A DNA stretch of 8,838 nucleotides from CAXDOZ01 sp963991145 (GCA_963991145.1 CAXDOZ010000094.1:1-8838), one strand, 5' to 3'. Counted from the first letter of the stretch, positions 1-6,557 are shown. Numbers and translations: made by a program. The notes: a model not told the origin generated them from the sequence alone.

Positions 1-107
1 ACGAGATCTTTCCCGTGAACCTTACTGGCTAAAATTGGGAAATCTGCTCTAAGCTCCTTGACTCTCTTGCCTAAATCGCTTTGTGTAATTCCCATTGGAT
101 TCGTCAT
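1..107 (-). CDS. sufS: SufS cysteine desulfurase, N-terminal fragment (cut by window edge)
   Basis: Only the first 35 codons lie in the window; the gene continues past its left edge. The visible peptide contains VKELRADFPILASKVHGKDLV, close to the family's usual opening (IRADFPIL..V.GK.LVYLDNAA), so the frame is real although no catalytic residue is visible. The family is a pyridoxal-phosphate enzyme that takes sulfur from L-cysteine as a persulfide and passes it, usually via SufE or SufU, to the SufBCD scaffold in the cytoplasm. The ATG overlaps the sufD stop as ATGA, and AGGAG lies 8 bases upstream, inside the sufD coding end, so this start is favoured. A second in-frame ATG four codons later is possible. 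Position as last gene of a sufBCD run supports SufS strongly. The alternative, a different class-V aminotransferase, is unlikely here. Confidence 0.88.
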   Translation of the reverse strand, partial: MTNPMGITQSDLGKRVKELRADFPILASKVHGKDL

Positions 108-1435
108 GATTCTGCTCCTAAAAGTTCTCCGAGAACTTGCGTCCAGTTTTCCCGTAACTCTTCATCCTCAATGAACTCAATAACTTCATTTGCAAATGCA
201 AGGGTCAACATACCTCTTGCTTTTTCCTCGGGGATTCCTCTTGCCATGAGGTAAAATACCGGCTCATCGTCGAGTTGACCAACGGTAGCTCCGTGACTGC
301 ACTTTACATCATCGGCAAAAATCTCAAGTTGGGGCTTTGTATCAATTACAGCCTTATCTGAAAGAAGGATGTTCTTGTTTGACTGAAAAGCATTTGTTTG
401 CTGTGCTTGCTCGCGAACGAAGATCTTTCCATTGAAGACTCCGTGTCCCGTGCCTCTCATAACCCCTTTATACACCTGATTACTGGTGCAATTAGGAACC
501 TTGTGGTCTACCGCAACATGATTATCCATGATCTCTCCATCAGAAGGGAGATAAAGGCCATTTAAAGAGCAATCACAGCCTGGACCTTCATAGCTAGTAT
601 GAATGTTGCTGCGGATGAATTTCCCTCTTCCGGTAAATGCTACATGCTTATAAAAGCTATCTCTTTGCTGCTGCACTTCCTTGGAGCTGATCAGTCTACC
701 CTCAGCAGGAAGGATCTTTCCTGCATAGGATTTAAATCTTGCATTTGAATCGAGATATATCTCCTCCAGTGAGTTGATAAAAGGCAAAGTGCCTCCATTT
801 GGGAAGTGATACTCGTATTGTACATGCGCTTCAACGTTTGAGGCTACTTCAATCAAAATTCTCTGATGAATGAATCTGTCCTCAGGACCATCAAATGCCT
901 GCAGAAGCACAATTGGTTCATCGGCCTGAAAGGCCTTGTTAAACTTAAGGTGAAGCCCTCCCTCAAAGAAAGTGGTGTTCAAAGCCGTAAAAGGCTCTTC
1001 TTCAACCTTGGCAATCTTATTAAAGTGGCCTCCGGCCAATTGGCTGTCGTCTTCCAGAGCAGAGGTCAGATCATTAACCTCCATATTAAGACCAGCTTCA
1101 ATACGGCAAAGATCAGTTTGGATCACACCATTAAAGAGAACTATGACATTCTTCTTATTGACGTATTTATCTACAAAAGATGAGTCTTTAAGATCTACTA
1201 CCGGTACTGTAGCGAAGCACATTTCTTCTGAGATATGCTTCCATACCGGTGTGTACTTCCACTCCTCATTTTTTGAGGTTGGTATTCCTAATCGTTCAAA
1301 GTGGGAGAGAGCAGCTTTTTTCAAATCGTGTACAAAGCTACCTGAAAGTCCATTCATTCTGGATTCCATATAAGTGTAGTCCTTACTGACCTTCTCCGCT
1401 ACATTTGGATCTAATATGCTTGCTGCGGTAGTCAT
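104..1435 (-). CDS. sufD: SufD, Fe-S cluster scaffold subunit
   Basis: This 443-residue protein is the SufD subunit of the cytoplasmic SufBC2D complex, which assembles Fe-S clusters on a SufB-SufD heterodimer. Family signs include the N-terminal helical region with NEEWKYTP (residues 56-63), which is typical of SufD, a central beta-helix region, and the C-terminal motif KCSHGATVGQLD at 378-389. C379 and H381 there align with the E. coli SufD residues C358 and H360; the histidine is implicated in building the cluster at the SufB-SufD interface. Length fits SufD (about 420-450 residues). It starts with an ATG sharing one base with the sufC stop (TAATG) and ends in an ATGA overlap with sufS, which suggests translational coupling in a single transcript. 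No frameshift or missing motif is seen. Confidence 0.97.
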   Translation of the reverse strand: MTTAASILDPNVAEKVSKDYTYMESRMNGLSGSFVHDLKKAALSHFERLGIPTSKNEEWKYTPVWKHISEEMCFATVPVVDLKDSSFVDKYVNKKNVIVLFNGVIQTDLCRIEAGLNMEVNDLTSALEDDSQLAGGHFNKIAKVEEEPFTALNTTFFEGGLHLKFNKAFQADEPIVLLQAFDGPEDRFIHQRILIEVASNVEAHVQYEYHFPNGGTLPFINSLEEIYLDSNARFKSYAGKILPAEGRLISSKEVQQQRDSFYKHVAFTGRGKFIRSNIHTSYEGPGCDCSLNGLYLPSDGEIMDNHVAVDHKVPNCTSNQVYKGVMRGTGHGVFNGKIFVREQAQQTNAFQSNKNILLSDKAVIDTKPQLEIFADDVKCSHGATVGQLDDEPVFYLMARGIPEEKARGMLTLAFANEVIEFIEDEELRENWTQVLGELLGAES

Positions 1436-2205
1436 TAGGCTTTTACTCCTTCACTTTCTTCTTTAATCCAATCGTATCCTTTCTCCTCGAGCTCAAGTGC
1501 CAGACTCTTATCTCCGGTTTTTACAATTCTTCCATCGAAGAGAACATGCACCTTGTCAGGTACGATATAGTCAAGCAGTCTTTGGTAGTGCGTGATCACG
1601 ATGAATGCATTATCCTCAGATCTTAGCTTGTTTACTCCATTTGATACGATGCGCAATGCATCAATGTCAAGTCCTGAATCAGTCTCGTCAAGGATCGCTA
1701 GCTTAGGCTCAAGCATTGCCATCTGGAAGATCTCATTTCTCTTCTTTTCTCCTCCTGAAAACCCTTCATTCAGCGAGCGACTCATGAATTTCTTATCGAT
1801 CTCAACCAATTGCATTTTCTCTTTCATCTTAGAAAGAAACTCTTTAGGCTCAATTGGGTCAAGATCCTGATGCTTGCGATGCTCATTGATCGCAGCTTTC
1901 ATGAAATTGGTTACAGTTACACCCGGGATCTCTACTGGATATTGAAAAGCGAGGAAGATACCTTCTCTGGCTCTTTCATCGGGATCCATATCAAGAAGAT
2001 CTTCTCCGTTATAGGTTACAGATCCACCAGTGATCTCATATCCTTCTCGGCCCGCCAGGGCAGAAGCCAAAGTACTTTTCCCGGTACCGTTTGGTCCCAT
2101 GATCGCGTGTACTTCACCTTTGTTTACAGTAAGGTTGAATCCTTTGAGGATCTCTTTTCCGTCGATCTCTACGACGAGGTCTTTGATTTCTAACATTGCA
2201 CTCAT
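1435..2205 (-). CDS. sufC: SufC, ABC-type ATPase of the SUF complex
   Basis: This 256-residue soluble ABC ATPase binds SufB and SufD; ATP hydrolysis drives the scaffold rearrangement needed for cluster assembly and iron entry. All ABC motifs are intact: Walker A GPNGTGKST at 37-45, Q-loop Q88 in AFQYP, signature FSGGEKKR at 149-156 (the SufC form of LSGGQ), Walker B LAILDETD at 169-176 with catalytic E174, D-loop SGLD at 177-180, and H-loop H206. It has no membrane segment, as expected for SufC rather than a transporter. Length is normal. The chosen ATG sits in a TAATG overlap with sufB. A second ATG at codon 4 (MLEIKDL) matches the usual SufC N-terminus and is an equally plausible start; the difference is only three residues. 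Confidence 0.98.
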   Translation of the reverse strand: MSAMLEIKDLVVEIDGKEILKGFNLTVNKGEVHAIMGPNGTGKSTLASALAGREGYEITGGSVTYNGEDLLDMDPDERAREGIFLAFQYPVEIPGVTVTNFMKAAINEHRKHQDLDPIEPKEFLSKMKEKMQLVEIDKKFMSRSLNEGFSGGEKKRNEIFQMAMLEPKLAILDETDSGLDIDALRIVSNGVNKLRSEDNAFIVITHYQRLLDYIVPDKVHVLFDGRIVKTGDKSLALELEEKGYDWIKEESEGVKA

Positions 2206-3653
2206 TAGCCTACGCTGTTTTCAAGGCTTATTTCAAGAAGTTTCTGTGCCTCTACTGCGAACTCCATCGGAAGCTCTTTGAAGACTTCTTTACAGAAACC
2301 ATTAATAATCAAATTCACGGCTGTTTCATCATCCATTCCTCTCTGGTTACAGTAGAAAAGCATGTCTTCACCGATCTTAGAAGTAGTTGCTTCGTGCTCG
2401 ACTTTAGCACTCGGGTTCTTAATCTCCAGATAAGGGAACGTATGCGCTCCACACTGATCACCGATAAGCATACTGTCGCATTGAGAGAAGTTATAAGCCT
2501 TGTCTGCAGTCTTATTGACCTGCACCAGACCTCTATAACTATTATGGCTCTTTCCTGCTGAGATACCTTTGGAGACGATTCTGCTTCGGGTGTTCTTCCC
2601 AATGTGGATCATCTTGGTGCCGGTATCTGCTTGTTGGAAATTATTGGTCACAGCAACGCTGTAAAATTCTCCAATTGAGTTTTCCCCCTTAAGAATGCAG
2701 CTTGGATATTTCCAGGTGATGGCGGAACCTGTTTCTACTTGTGTCCAGGAGATCTTTGAATTCTTCCCTTCACACAATCCACGCTTGGTAACAAAGTTGT
2801 AAATGCCTCCTTTTCCAGTATCCGGGTCACCAGGGTACCAATTCTGTACTGTAGAGTACTTGATCTCAGCTTCTTCCAAAGCAACGAGTTCTACGACAGC
2901 AGCGTGAAGTTGGTTTTCATCGCGCATAGGAGCTGTACAACCTTCTAAATAGCTTACATAGCTTCCCTCATCTGCTACAACCAGTGTTCTTTCGAACTGG
3001 CCGGTGTTTTCGGCATTTATACGGAAGTATGTGCTTAATTCCATTGGGCAGCGAACGCCTTTTGGAATGTATACGAATGAGCCGTCAGAGAATACAGCAG
3101 AATTCAGGGCTGAATAATAGTTATCACGGGCAGGGACAACTGAACCGATGTACTTCTTAACAAGCTCTGGATGATCTTTTATGGCTTCTGAAATTGAGCA
3201 GAAGATGATTCCTACTTCAGCAAGTTTCTCTTTATAAGTTGTTACCACTGACTCACTATCCATAACAAAGTCAACTGCAACACCAGCAAGAACCTTCTGT
3301 TCTTCGATGCTGATTCCCAGTTTATTGTATGTGTCAAGAAGTTCCGGATCAACCTCGTCGAGACTGTTGAGTTTAGGTTTCTTCTTTGGGGCAGCGTAAT
3401 AGATGATATCCTGAAGATCGATCTCTGGATAATGCACGTTTGGCCATTTAGGCTCTTTCATTTTCTCCCACTGTCGGAAGGCTTTTAACCGCCAATCCAA
3501 CATCCACTCAGGCTCTTCTTTCTTGGCAGAGATCAGACGCACGATATCTTCGTTCAGGCCTTTTGGAGCAAGGTCCTGATCGATATCAGTTACGAATCCA
3601 TACTTGTATTCGCCTGAGGTCGCTTTCTCAATTAATTTTTCTGATTCTGACAT
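2205..3653 (-). CDS. sufB: SufB, Fe-S cluster scaffold subunit
   Basis: This 482-residue protein is the SufB scaffold, which accepts sulfur from SufS and carries the nascent Fe-S cluster together with SufD. The C-terminal half is highly typical: NFSQCDSMLIGDQCGAHTFP at 388-407, VEHEATTSKIGED at 418-430, NGFCKEVF at 451-458 and the final LENSVG. Counting back from the conserved C-terminus, C392 corresponds to E. coli C405 and E421 to E. coli E434, residues linked to sulfur acceptance and cluster formation. C239 in EGCTAP is a second conserved cysteine. The family's N-terminal region is present (YGFVTDID at 18-25; WMLDWRLKAF at 50-59). It is the first gene of the operon in the window, with a promoter and a possible operator directly upstream. 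No sufA/HesB-type gene or Rrf2 regulator precedes it; a divergent oxidase subunit gene does. Confidence 0.98.
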   Translation of the reverse strand: MSESEKLIEKATSGEYKYGFVTDIDQDLAPKGLNEDIVRLISAKKEEPEWMLDWRLKAFRQWEKMKEPKWPNVHYPEIDLQDIIYYAAPKKKPKLNSLDEVDPELLDTYNKLGISIEEQKVLAGVAVDFVMDSESVVTTYKEKLAEVGIIFCSISEAIKDHPELVKKYIGSVVPARDNYYSALNSAVFSDGSFVYIPKGVRCPMELSTYFRINAENTGQFERTLVVADEGSYVSYLEGCTAPMRDENQLHAAVVELVALEEAEIKYSTVQNWYPGDPDTGKGGIYNFVTKRGLCEGKNSKISWTQVETGSAITWKYPSCILKGENSIGEFYSVAVTNNFQQADTGTKMIHIGKNTRSRIVSKGISAGKSHNSYRGLVQVNKTADKAYNFSQCDSMLIGDQCGAHTFPYLEIKNPSAKVEHEATTSKIGEDMLFYCNQRGMDDETAVNLIINGFCKEVFKELPMEFAVEAQKLLEISLENSVG

Positions 3654-3669
3654 TCAATCAAAATTTCGG

Positions 3670-3702
3670 CAAAGATACTGTTATTCGTCACTTTAGAATC
3701 AA
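3670..3702 (-). promoter_or_regulatory. Bacteroidota-type promoter of the suf operon
   Basis: Reading the minus strand, TATCTTTG at 3677-3670 is a perfect match to the Bacteroidota -7 element TAnnTTTG. A TTG at 3702-3700 lies 22 bases upstream, within the spacing accepted for the -33 element. The -7 box ends 16 bases before the sufB ATG, giving a leader of roughly 10 bases without an obvious Shine-Dalgarno, which is common in this phylum. The assignment rests on consensus match and position only. Confidence 0.7.
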
Positions 3703-3708
3703 TCTAAA
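3692..3708. promoter_or_regulatory. Inverted repeat over the suf -33 region, candidate operator
   Basis: TTTAGA (3692-3697) and TCTAAA (3703-3708) form a perfect 6-base inverted repeat around a 5-base centre, ATCAA. The centre holds the putative -33 TTG of the suf promoter (3702-3700 on the minus strand), so a dimeric protein bound here would block RNA polymerase. The position fits an iron- or Fe-S-responsive repressor (Fur, DtxR or Rrf2 families are known to control suf operons elsewhere), but the sequence does not say which. It is short and AT-rich, so chance occurrence is possible. Confidence 0.4.
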
Positions 3709-3770
3709 TTACTATAGATGATTACTATCTGAACAAGAATGACCTTCAAAGGTTTTCAAAGAATCGTACA

Positions 3771-4376
3771 ATGAATCACGCACAGGAAACACAAGCAAAT
3801 CCCTGGAAGACTTTCGTCTTTTTGATACTGGTAGGCATCACCTCATTTTTTATGATTTTATGCGTTGCCTACACTTATTATTCAATTGAAACTGAGTTTA
3901 AACCGGTAAAGCTTCCCGTAATCTTCCACGCTAATACCGTGATCATTCTGCTAAGCAGTTACACTTTCAGGCAGTCTGTTTTGGCAATTAGAAATGAGAA
4001 CTCCGAGGCTTATTATCGAAACTTAATGCTAACCTATGGCCTTGGTATAGCATTTATCATCTTTCAGATCCTGGGTTGGACTGAACTCTTTAGAGATGGA
4101 GTAGGGATGAGTAGTAAAGTGTATGGGAATGATGGGGGGTATCTCATTGTGATCTCATCGATGCACATTCTTCACATTTTGGCAGGATTAGTTCCGATGA
4201 GTGTGGCAGTTTTCAGAGCGAGAAAGAGGAAGAAAGACCCGGTGAAGAAGCTCTTATACGACTCAAATCCAGATAATCAATACAAGATCAAACTCCTCGA
4301 GTTCTACTGGCATTTCATAGATGGACTTTGGGTCTATCTCTATCTCTTCTTTCTTGTAAATCTGTATTTGCTGTAG
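3771..4376 (+). CDS. Heme-copper (cytochrome c) oxidase subunit III, five-helix type
   Basis: This 201-residue inner-membrane protein belongs to the heme-copper oxidase subunit III family, which stabilises the proton-pumping catalytic subunit of terminal oxidases. Five hydrophobic helices lie at about 12-38, 49-65, 85-105, 123-148 and 175-198. The first two helices of the seven-helix mitochondrial form are absent, as in many bacterial members. Family motifs are Q99 and E105 in FQILGWTEL at the end of the third helix, H132 and H135 in MHILHILAGL, and YWHFIDGLWVYLY at 179-191. The strongly basic loop at 149-160 predicts a cytoplasmic loop before the last helix and hence a cytoplasmic N-terminus. 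No other oxidase subunit is nearby: the gene stands alone, divergent from sufB. I found no clear promoter match or Shine-Dalgarno before its ATG. Which oxidase it serves is unknown. Confidence 0.9.
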   Translation: MNHAQETQANPWKTFVFLILVGITSFFMILCVAYTYYSIETEFKPVKLPVIFHANTVIILLSSYTFRQSVLAIRNENSEAYYRNLMLTYGLGIAFIIFQILGWTELFRDGVGMSSKVYGNDGGYLIVISSMHILHILAGLVPMSVAVFRARKRKKDPVKKLLYDSNPDNQYKIKLLEFYWHFIDGLWVYLYLFFLVNLYLL

Positions 4377-4378
4377 GT

Positions 4379-5308
4379 CTATTCTGAAACGACTCTTCGA
4401 GCAAATTGAAGTCTTTTAGACCAGTAGTAAACCCAATCAGAATCTGTTTCTGAGTGAATGATCACACCTTTAGATGAAGTAGAATGAACTACTCTTAATG
4501 GTTGATTCTTTTGAGAGATCACCATAGCTACGTGAGAGATTTTCTTGTTTGTTCCAAAGAATAGCAGGTCTCCTTTTCTCACATCTTCAATTGCAACGGA
4601 TTCACCAATCTGGCTTTGAGCAGCCGATGTTCTTGGAAGGCTCATTGCGCAAGCACCGAAGACATAACTTGTGAAACCACTGCAGTCAAAGCCGCTTTTA
4701 TCTCTTCCACCATAGCGATAAGGAACACCTACCAAGGATTCGGAAATATCAGTAAGCTGTTCTAGTGTCTCATTAGGAGGACGTTGATCTGAGCTTGTAT
4801 TTGTTACATCAGAATTTGGACTAATAACCAGCTCTTCATCAGCAATAGTAGCATCCTGAAGTTGATTATAAGGATTGAACTGCTCAAATGATGAAAGACT
4901 TGCGGTAAGTTCTTCAAACATCTGCTTGCGATCAGTCTTTCCTTCTTCTTCTAGTTTAATGATCTCTGAATCAGCTAAGCCAATGATGATGGCAATGTCT
5001 GCTTTAAGATCTTCAGAAATAGGGATATCTCCTGAAAGACTTACATATGAATAGGCAGACGAGAGGGCTAGGGCCAGATTATCTCTATATGTAATTGGAG
5101 TGTAAGAACCAGTTAACTTGATTACATAGCATTTGAAATCGTAGTAATACGGTTCTGGACTATTCGGGTTCTTGGTCTTATACTTCTTTGACTTTGTGAT
5201 GCACTTTTCAATCTTGCCAGAGGCATAAAGACTGTTCAGTTTCGAAAAATCCTGAGCATTTGCTCCAATGCTTAATGCAATAAGTACGATGATTACAGAC
5301 CTTTTCAT
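4379..5308 (-). CDS. Secreted NlpC/P60 family cysteine peptidase (probable peptidoglycan hydrolase)
   Basis: This 309-residue protein has a signal peptide at about 1-18 (hydrophobic VIIVLIALSIGA, then NAQ) and no lipobox, so it is probably periplasmic or exported. The C-terminal NlpC/P60 domain (about 184-300) carries a complete catalytic triad: C209 in FDCSGF, H259 in ISHVAMV and H275 in RVVHST, with the usual VPYRYGG lead-in at 195-201 and KGDLLFFG at 245-252. The family cleaves bonds in peptidoglycan stem peptides, often D-Glu to diaminopimelate, in wall turnover or cell separation. Residues 20-145 form a region I do not recognise, possibly helical, followed by an Asn/Ser/Pro-rich linker at about 160-182. 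The start is fixed by the signal peptide because the next Met is residue 130. The -7 promoter box lies only 4 bases upstream. The gene converges on the oxidase gene with a 2-base gap. The exact substrate is not determinable. Confidence 0.92.
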   Translation of the reverse strand: MKRSVIIVLIALSIGANAQDFSKLNSLYASGKIEKCITKSKKYKTKNPNSPEPYYYDFKCYVIKLTGSYTPITYRDNLALALSSAYSYVSLSGDIPISEDLKADIAIIIGLADSEIIKLEEEGKTDRKQMFEELTASLSSFEQFNPYNQLQDATIADEELVISPNSDVTNTSSDQRPPNETLEQLTDISESLVGVPYRYGGRDKSGFDCSGFTSYVFGACAMSLPRTSAAQSQIGESVAIEDVRKGDLLFFGTNKKISHVAMVISQKNQPLRVVHSTSSKGVIIHSETDSDWVYYWSKRLQFARRVVSE

Positions 5309-5312
5309 AATA

Positions 5313-5320
5313 CAAAAGTA
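5313..5320 (-). promoter_or_regulatory. -7 box of the NlpC/P60 gene, adjacent to its start codon
   Basis: On the minus strand TACTTTTG is a perfect TAnnTTTG match, with only TATT between it and the ATG. Transcription would begin at or within a few bases of the start codon, predicting a leaderless or nearly leaderless mRNA. No good TTG is found at the usual -33 distance, so the promoter is only half supported. Confidence 0.5.
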
Positions 5321-5365
5321 TTTATGAGAATAACGGGAACCATGTATTCTAGTACTTTCTAATGA

Positions 5366-5397
5366 ACAGCGAGGAGTTCGCTGTATCGAAAAAAAAA
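5366..5397. other. Hairpin beside a 9-A/T tract, downstream of the T9SS cargo gene
   Basis: ACAGCGA (5366-5372) and TCGCTGT (5378-5384) pair perfectly over 7 bases around the loop GGAGT. A run of nine A follows at 5389-5397. Seen from the minus-strand gene that ends at 5403, the order is U-tract first and hairpin second, the reverse of a classic intrinsic terminator. It may still mark the transcript end, for example as a 3' stem protecting the mRNA, but this is inference. It occupies most of the 94-base gap between the two minus-strand genes. Confidence 0.4.
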
Positions 5398-5402
5398 CAG
5401 GC

Positions 5403-6497
5403 TTATTTGATCACCAGGCTTTGACGTAACTGAATTATCTCACCATTGTCAGAACCTATGAGGATATAGACTCCTGGTGCCAGATCAAGATTTAGCTCTA
5501 TCGATTTTAGTCCATCTAATTCGCGTTTTGAATAGATCTGTTGTCCTGCTGTATTGAAAATTGAGATCTCTGAAGGAAGTCCCTCGGCATTCTCGGTTGA
5601 GATGGAAAATGAACCTGAAGATGGATTTGGAAATATGGATACATCCATCACTATCTCATTCTCTGCTATCCCAACTGGTGGAGGAGTAGGTAGGGTAGTA
5701 TCAACTCTAAATACAGTCCTAATTGGAATACCATCATTATCTACTACTACTGTTGCGATTGGGGTTTTAGAGCTATCACTTAAGAAATCGTAAAAGATGG
5801 TTGTTCCAAATCCCAGATCAGGCAATAGATTAGTTATATCTGACCACCCAACAAATGGAAACTTCGCTTCAATGATTGCTTCATTGTTCTGAATCCTCTT
5901 CAATCTAAGGACATCAAAAGTCCCTGTTGGAGTAGTTAAACTACCAAATGCATCTGCTGTATCACTTCCTGTTCCGTAGTAGTTGACTCTAATTGAATCC
6001 GGTGTTACCGGCAATGCTCCTGGAGGCACAAGACTTCCATCAAGGGTTAGAATAAAGGCTCCTGTATCGGCGAAGCCATCTCCATAATTGAAGTTTGCTC
6101 TACGATAAACCTGAGGATCAATTAAAGGGCTTTCAACTGAAACACCCGGGATAAGTTCTCCTCCAAATCCAATAATGGTTATTGCATCAGAAGTTCTTGT
6201 TGCAAAGGCATCTCCAAAAAGAAAGTTGAATACCATATCGGCATTTTGAAATGCAGGAGATGAAGGACTGGTGCTTGTATCTCTAAAAACCATGGTGTCA
6301 TATCCATATCCCTGTAATCCACTGAAATCCCATGTTTGCGCATTCGGGCTAGCTGGTCCAACTGCAGGTTGGTAAAACTCATCGATAGCTGAGATCAAAG
6401 TATCTCCAGGTTGAGGCAAGCTCATTGGCAAAACGGTGATCTGTGCTGAGGCATTAAAAAAGATGGGAAGGATAAGTGATAAGATCAGAATTCTCAT
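5403..6497 (-). CDS. T9SS type A sorting domain protein of unknown function
   Basis: This 364-residue exported protein has a signal peptide at about 1-18 (ILILSLILPIFF, cleavage near ASA-Q). Its C-terminal type A sorting domain (about 286-364) has SIFPNPSSGSFSIS at 287-300, ISIFNTAGQQIYS at 311-323, LAPGVYILIGS at 339-349 and a final LRQSLVIK. Such domains send proteins through the type IX system to the cell surface or outside. Residues 20-265 are an unassigned, probably beta-rich region, with PQPGDTL at 28-34, AQTWDFSGLQGY at 53-64 and TPTGTFDVLRLKR at 189-201. This layout is familiar from uncharacterised Bacteroidota secreted proteins but points to no enzyme. A proline stretch (TTLPTPPPVG, 267-276) links it to the sorting domain. 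Of 12 Arg codons I counted only two CGT. The start is supported by the signal peptide. It lies 82 bases downstream of another T9SS cargo gene with a terminator between, so it is probably transcribed separately. Confidence 0.88.
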   Translation of the reverse strand: MRILILSLILPIFFNASAQITVLPMSLPQPGDTLISAIDEFYQPAVGPASPNAQTWDFSGLQGYGYDTMVFRDTSTSPSSPAFQNADMVFNFLFGDAFATRTSDAITIIGFGGELIPGVSVESPLIDPQVYRRANFNYGDGFADTGAFILTLDGSLVPPGALPVTPDSIRVNYYGTGSDTADAFGSLTTPTGTFDVLRLKRIQNNEAIIEAKFPFVGWSDITNLLPDLGFGTTIFYDFLSDSSKTPIATVVVDNDGIPIRTVFRVDTTLPTPPPVGIAENEIVMDVSIFPNPSSGSFSISTENAEGLPSEISIFNTAGQQIYSKRELDGLKSIELNLDLAPGVYILIGSDNGEIIQLRQSLVIK

Positions 6498-6517
6498 GTG
6501 CTCTGGTTGTTAGAGTT

Positions 6518-6525
6518 TAAAGATA
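6518..6525 (-). promoter_or_regulatory. Possible -7 box for the T9SS cargo gene at 5403-6497
   Basis: On the minus strand TATCTTTA matches the Bacteroidota TAnnTTTG element except for the last base, and ends 20 bases before the ATG. The only TTG upstream at about the right place is in the terminator loop at 6544-6542, 16 bases away, slightly closer than usual. The box shares a base with the terminator's U-tract. Weak, position-based support. Confidence 0.35.
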
Positions 6526-6557
6526 AAAAAGAAGGCCACCCCAAGGGGATGGCCTTC
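6525..6557 (-). terminator. Intrinsic terminator of the large T9SS cargo gene
   Basis: On the minus strand GAAGGCCA (6557-6550), a single bulged T, then CCCC pair with GGGG and TGGCCTTC (6548-6545 and 6542-6531) around a 2-base TT turn, giving 8 plus 4 base pairs. Six T residues (6530-6525) follow directly. It begins 22 bases past the TAA stop of the 6580-8838 gene. This is a textbook Rho-independent terminator for leftward transcription. Read on the plus strand there is no T-run after the stem, so it is one-directional. Confidence 0.9.

Noticed and set aside
866..1373. Plus-strand open frames of 105 and 133 codons opposite sufD
   Set aside because: They lie wholly inside the well-supported sufD gene, encode low-complexity basic or Ser-rich peptides with no family resemblance, and have no promoter or start signal.
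1592..2561. Several plus-strand open frames opposite sufC and sufB
   Set aside because: They are antisense to conserved coding sequence with intact motifs and overlap each other in different frames; they are chance by-products.
3742..3761. Small inverted repeat ACCTT-CA-AAGGT and a repeated TTCAAAG (10-base period) before the oxidase gene
   Set aside because: Arms of 5 bases and a 7-base repeat in AT-rich DNA are expected by chance, and no promoter was found to anchor them.
4391..4416. Possible weak terminator for the oxidase subunit III gene: GACT(C)TT pairing with GAAGTC followed by TTTT
   Set aside because: The stem is only about six pairs with a bulge and a wobble, has a 10-base loop and lies in the peptidase coding sequence, so it is not strong enough to call.
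6179..6382. 67-codon minus-strand frame inside the smaller cargo gene
   Set aside because: A different frame within a signal-peptide-to-sorting-domain gene; its peptide has no recognisable features.
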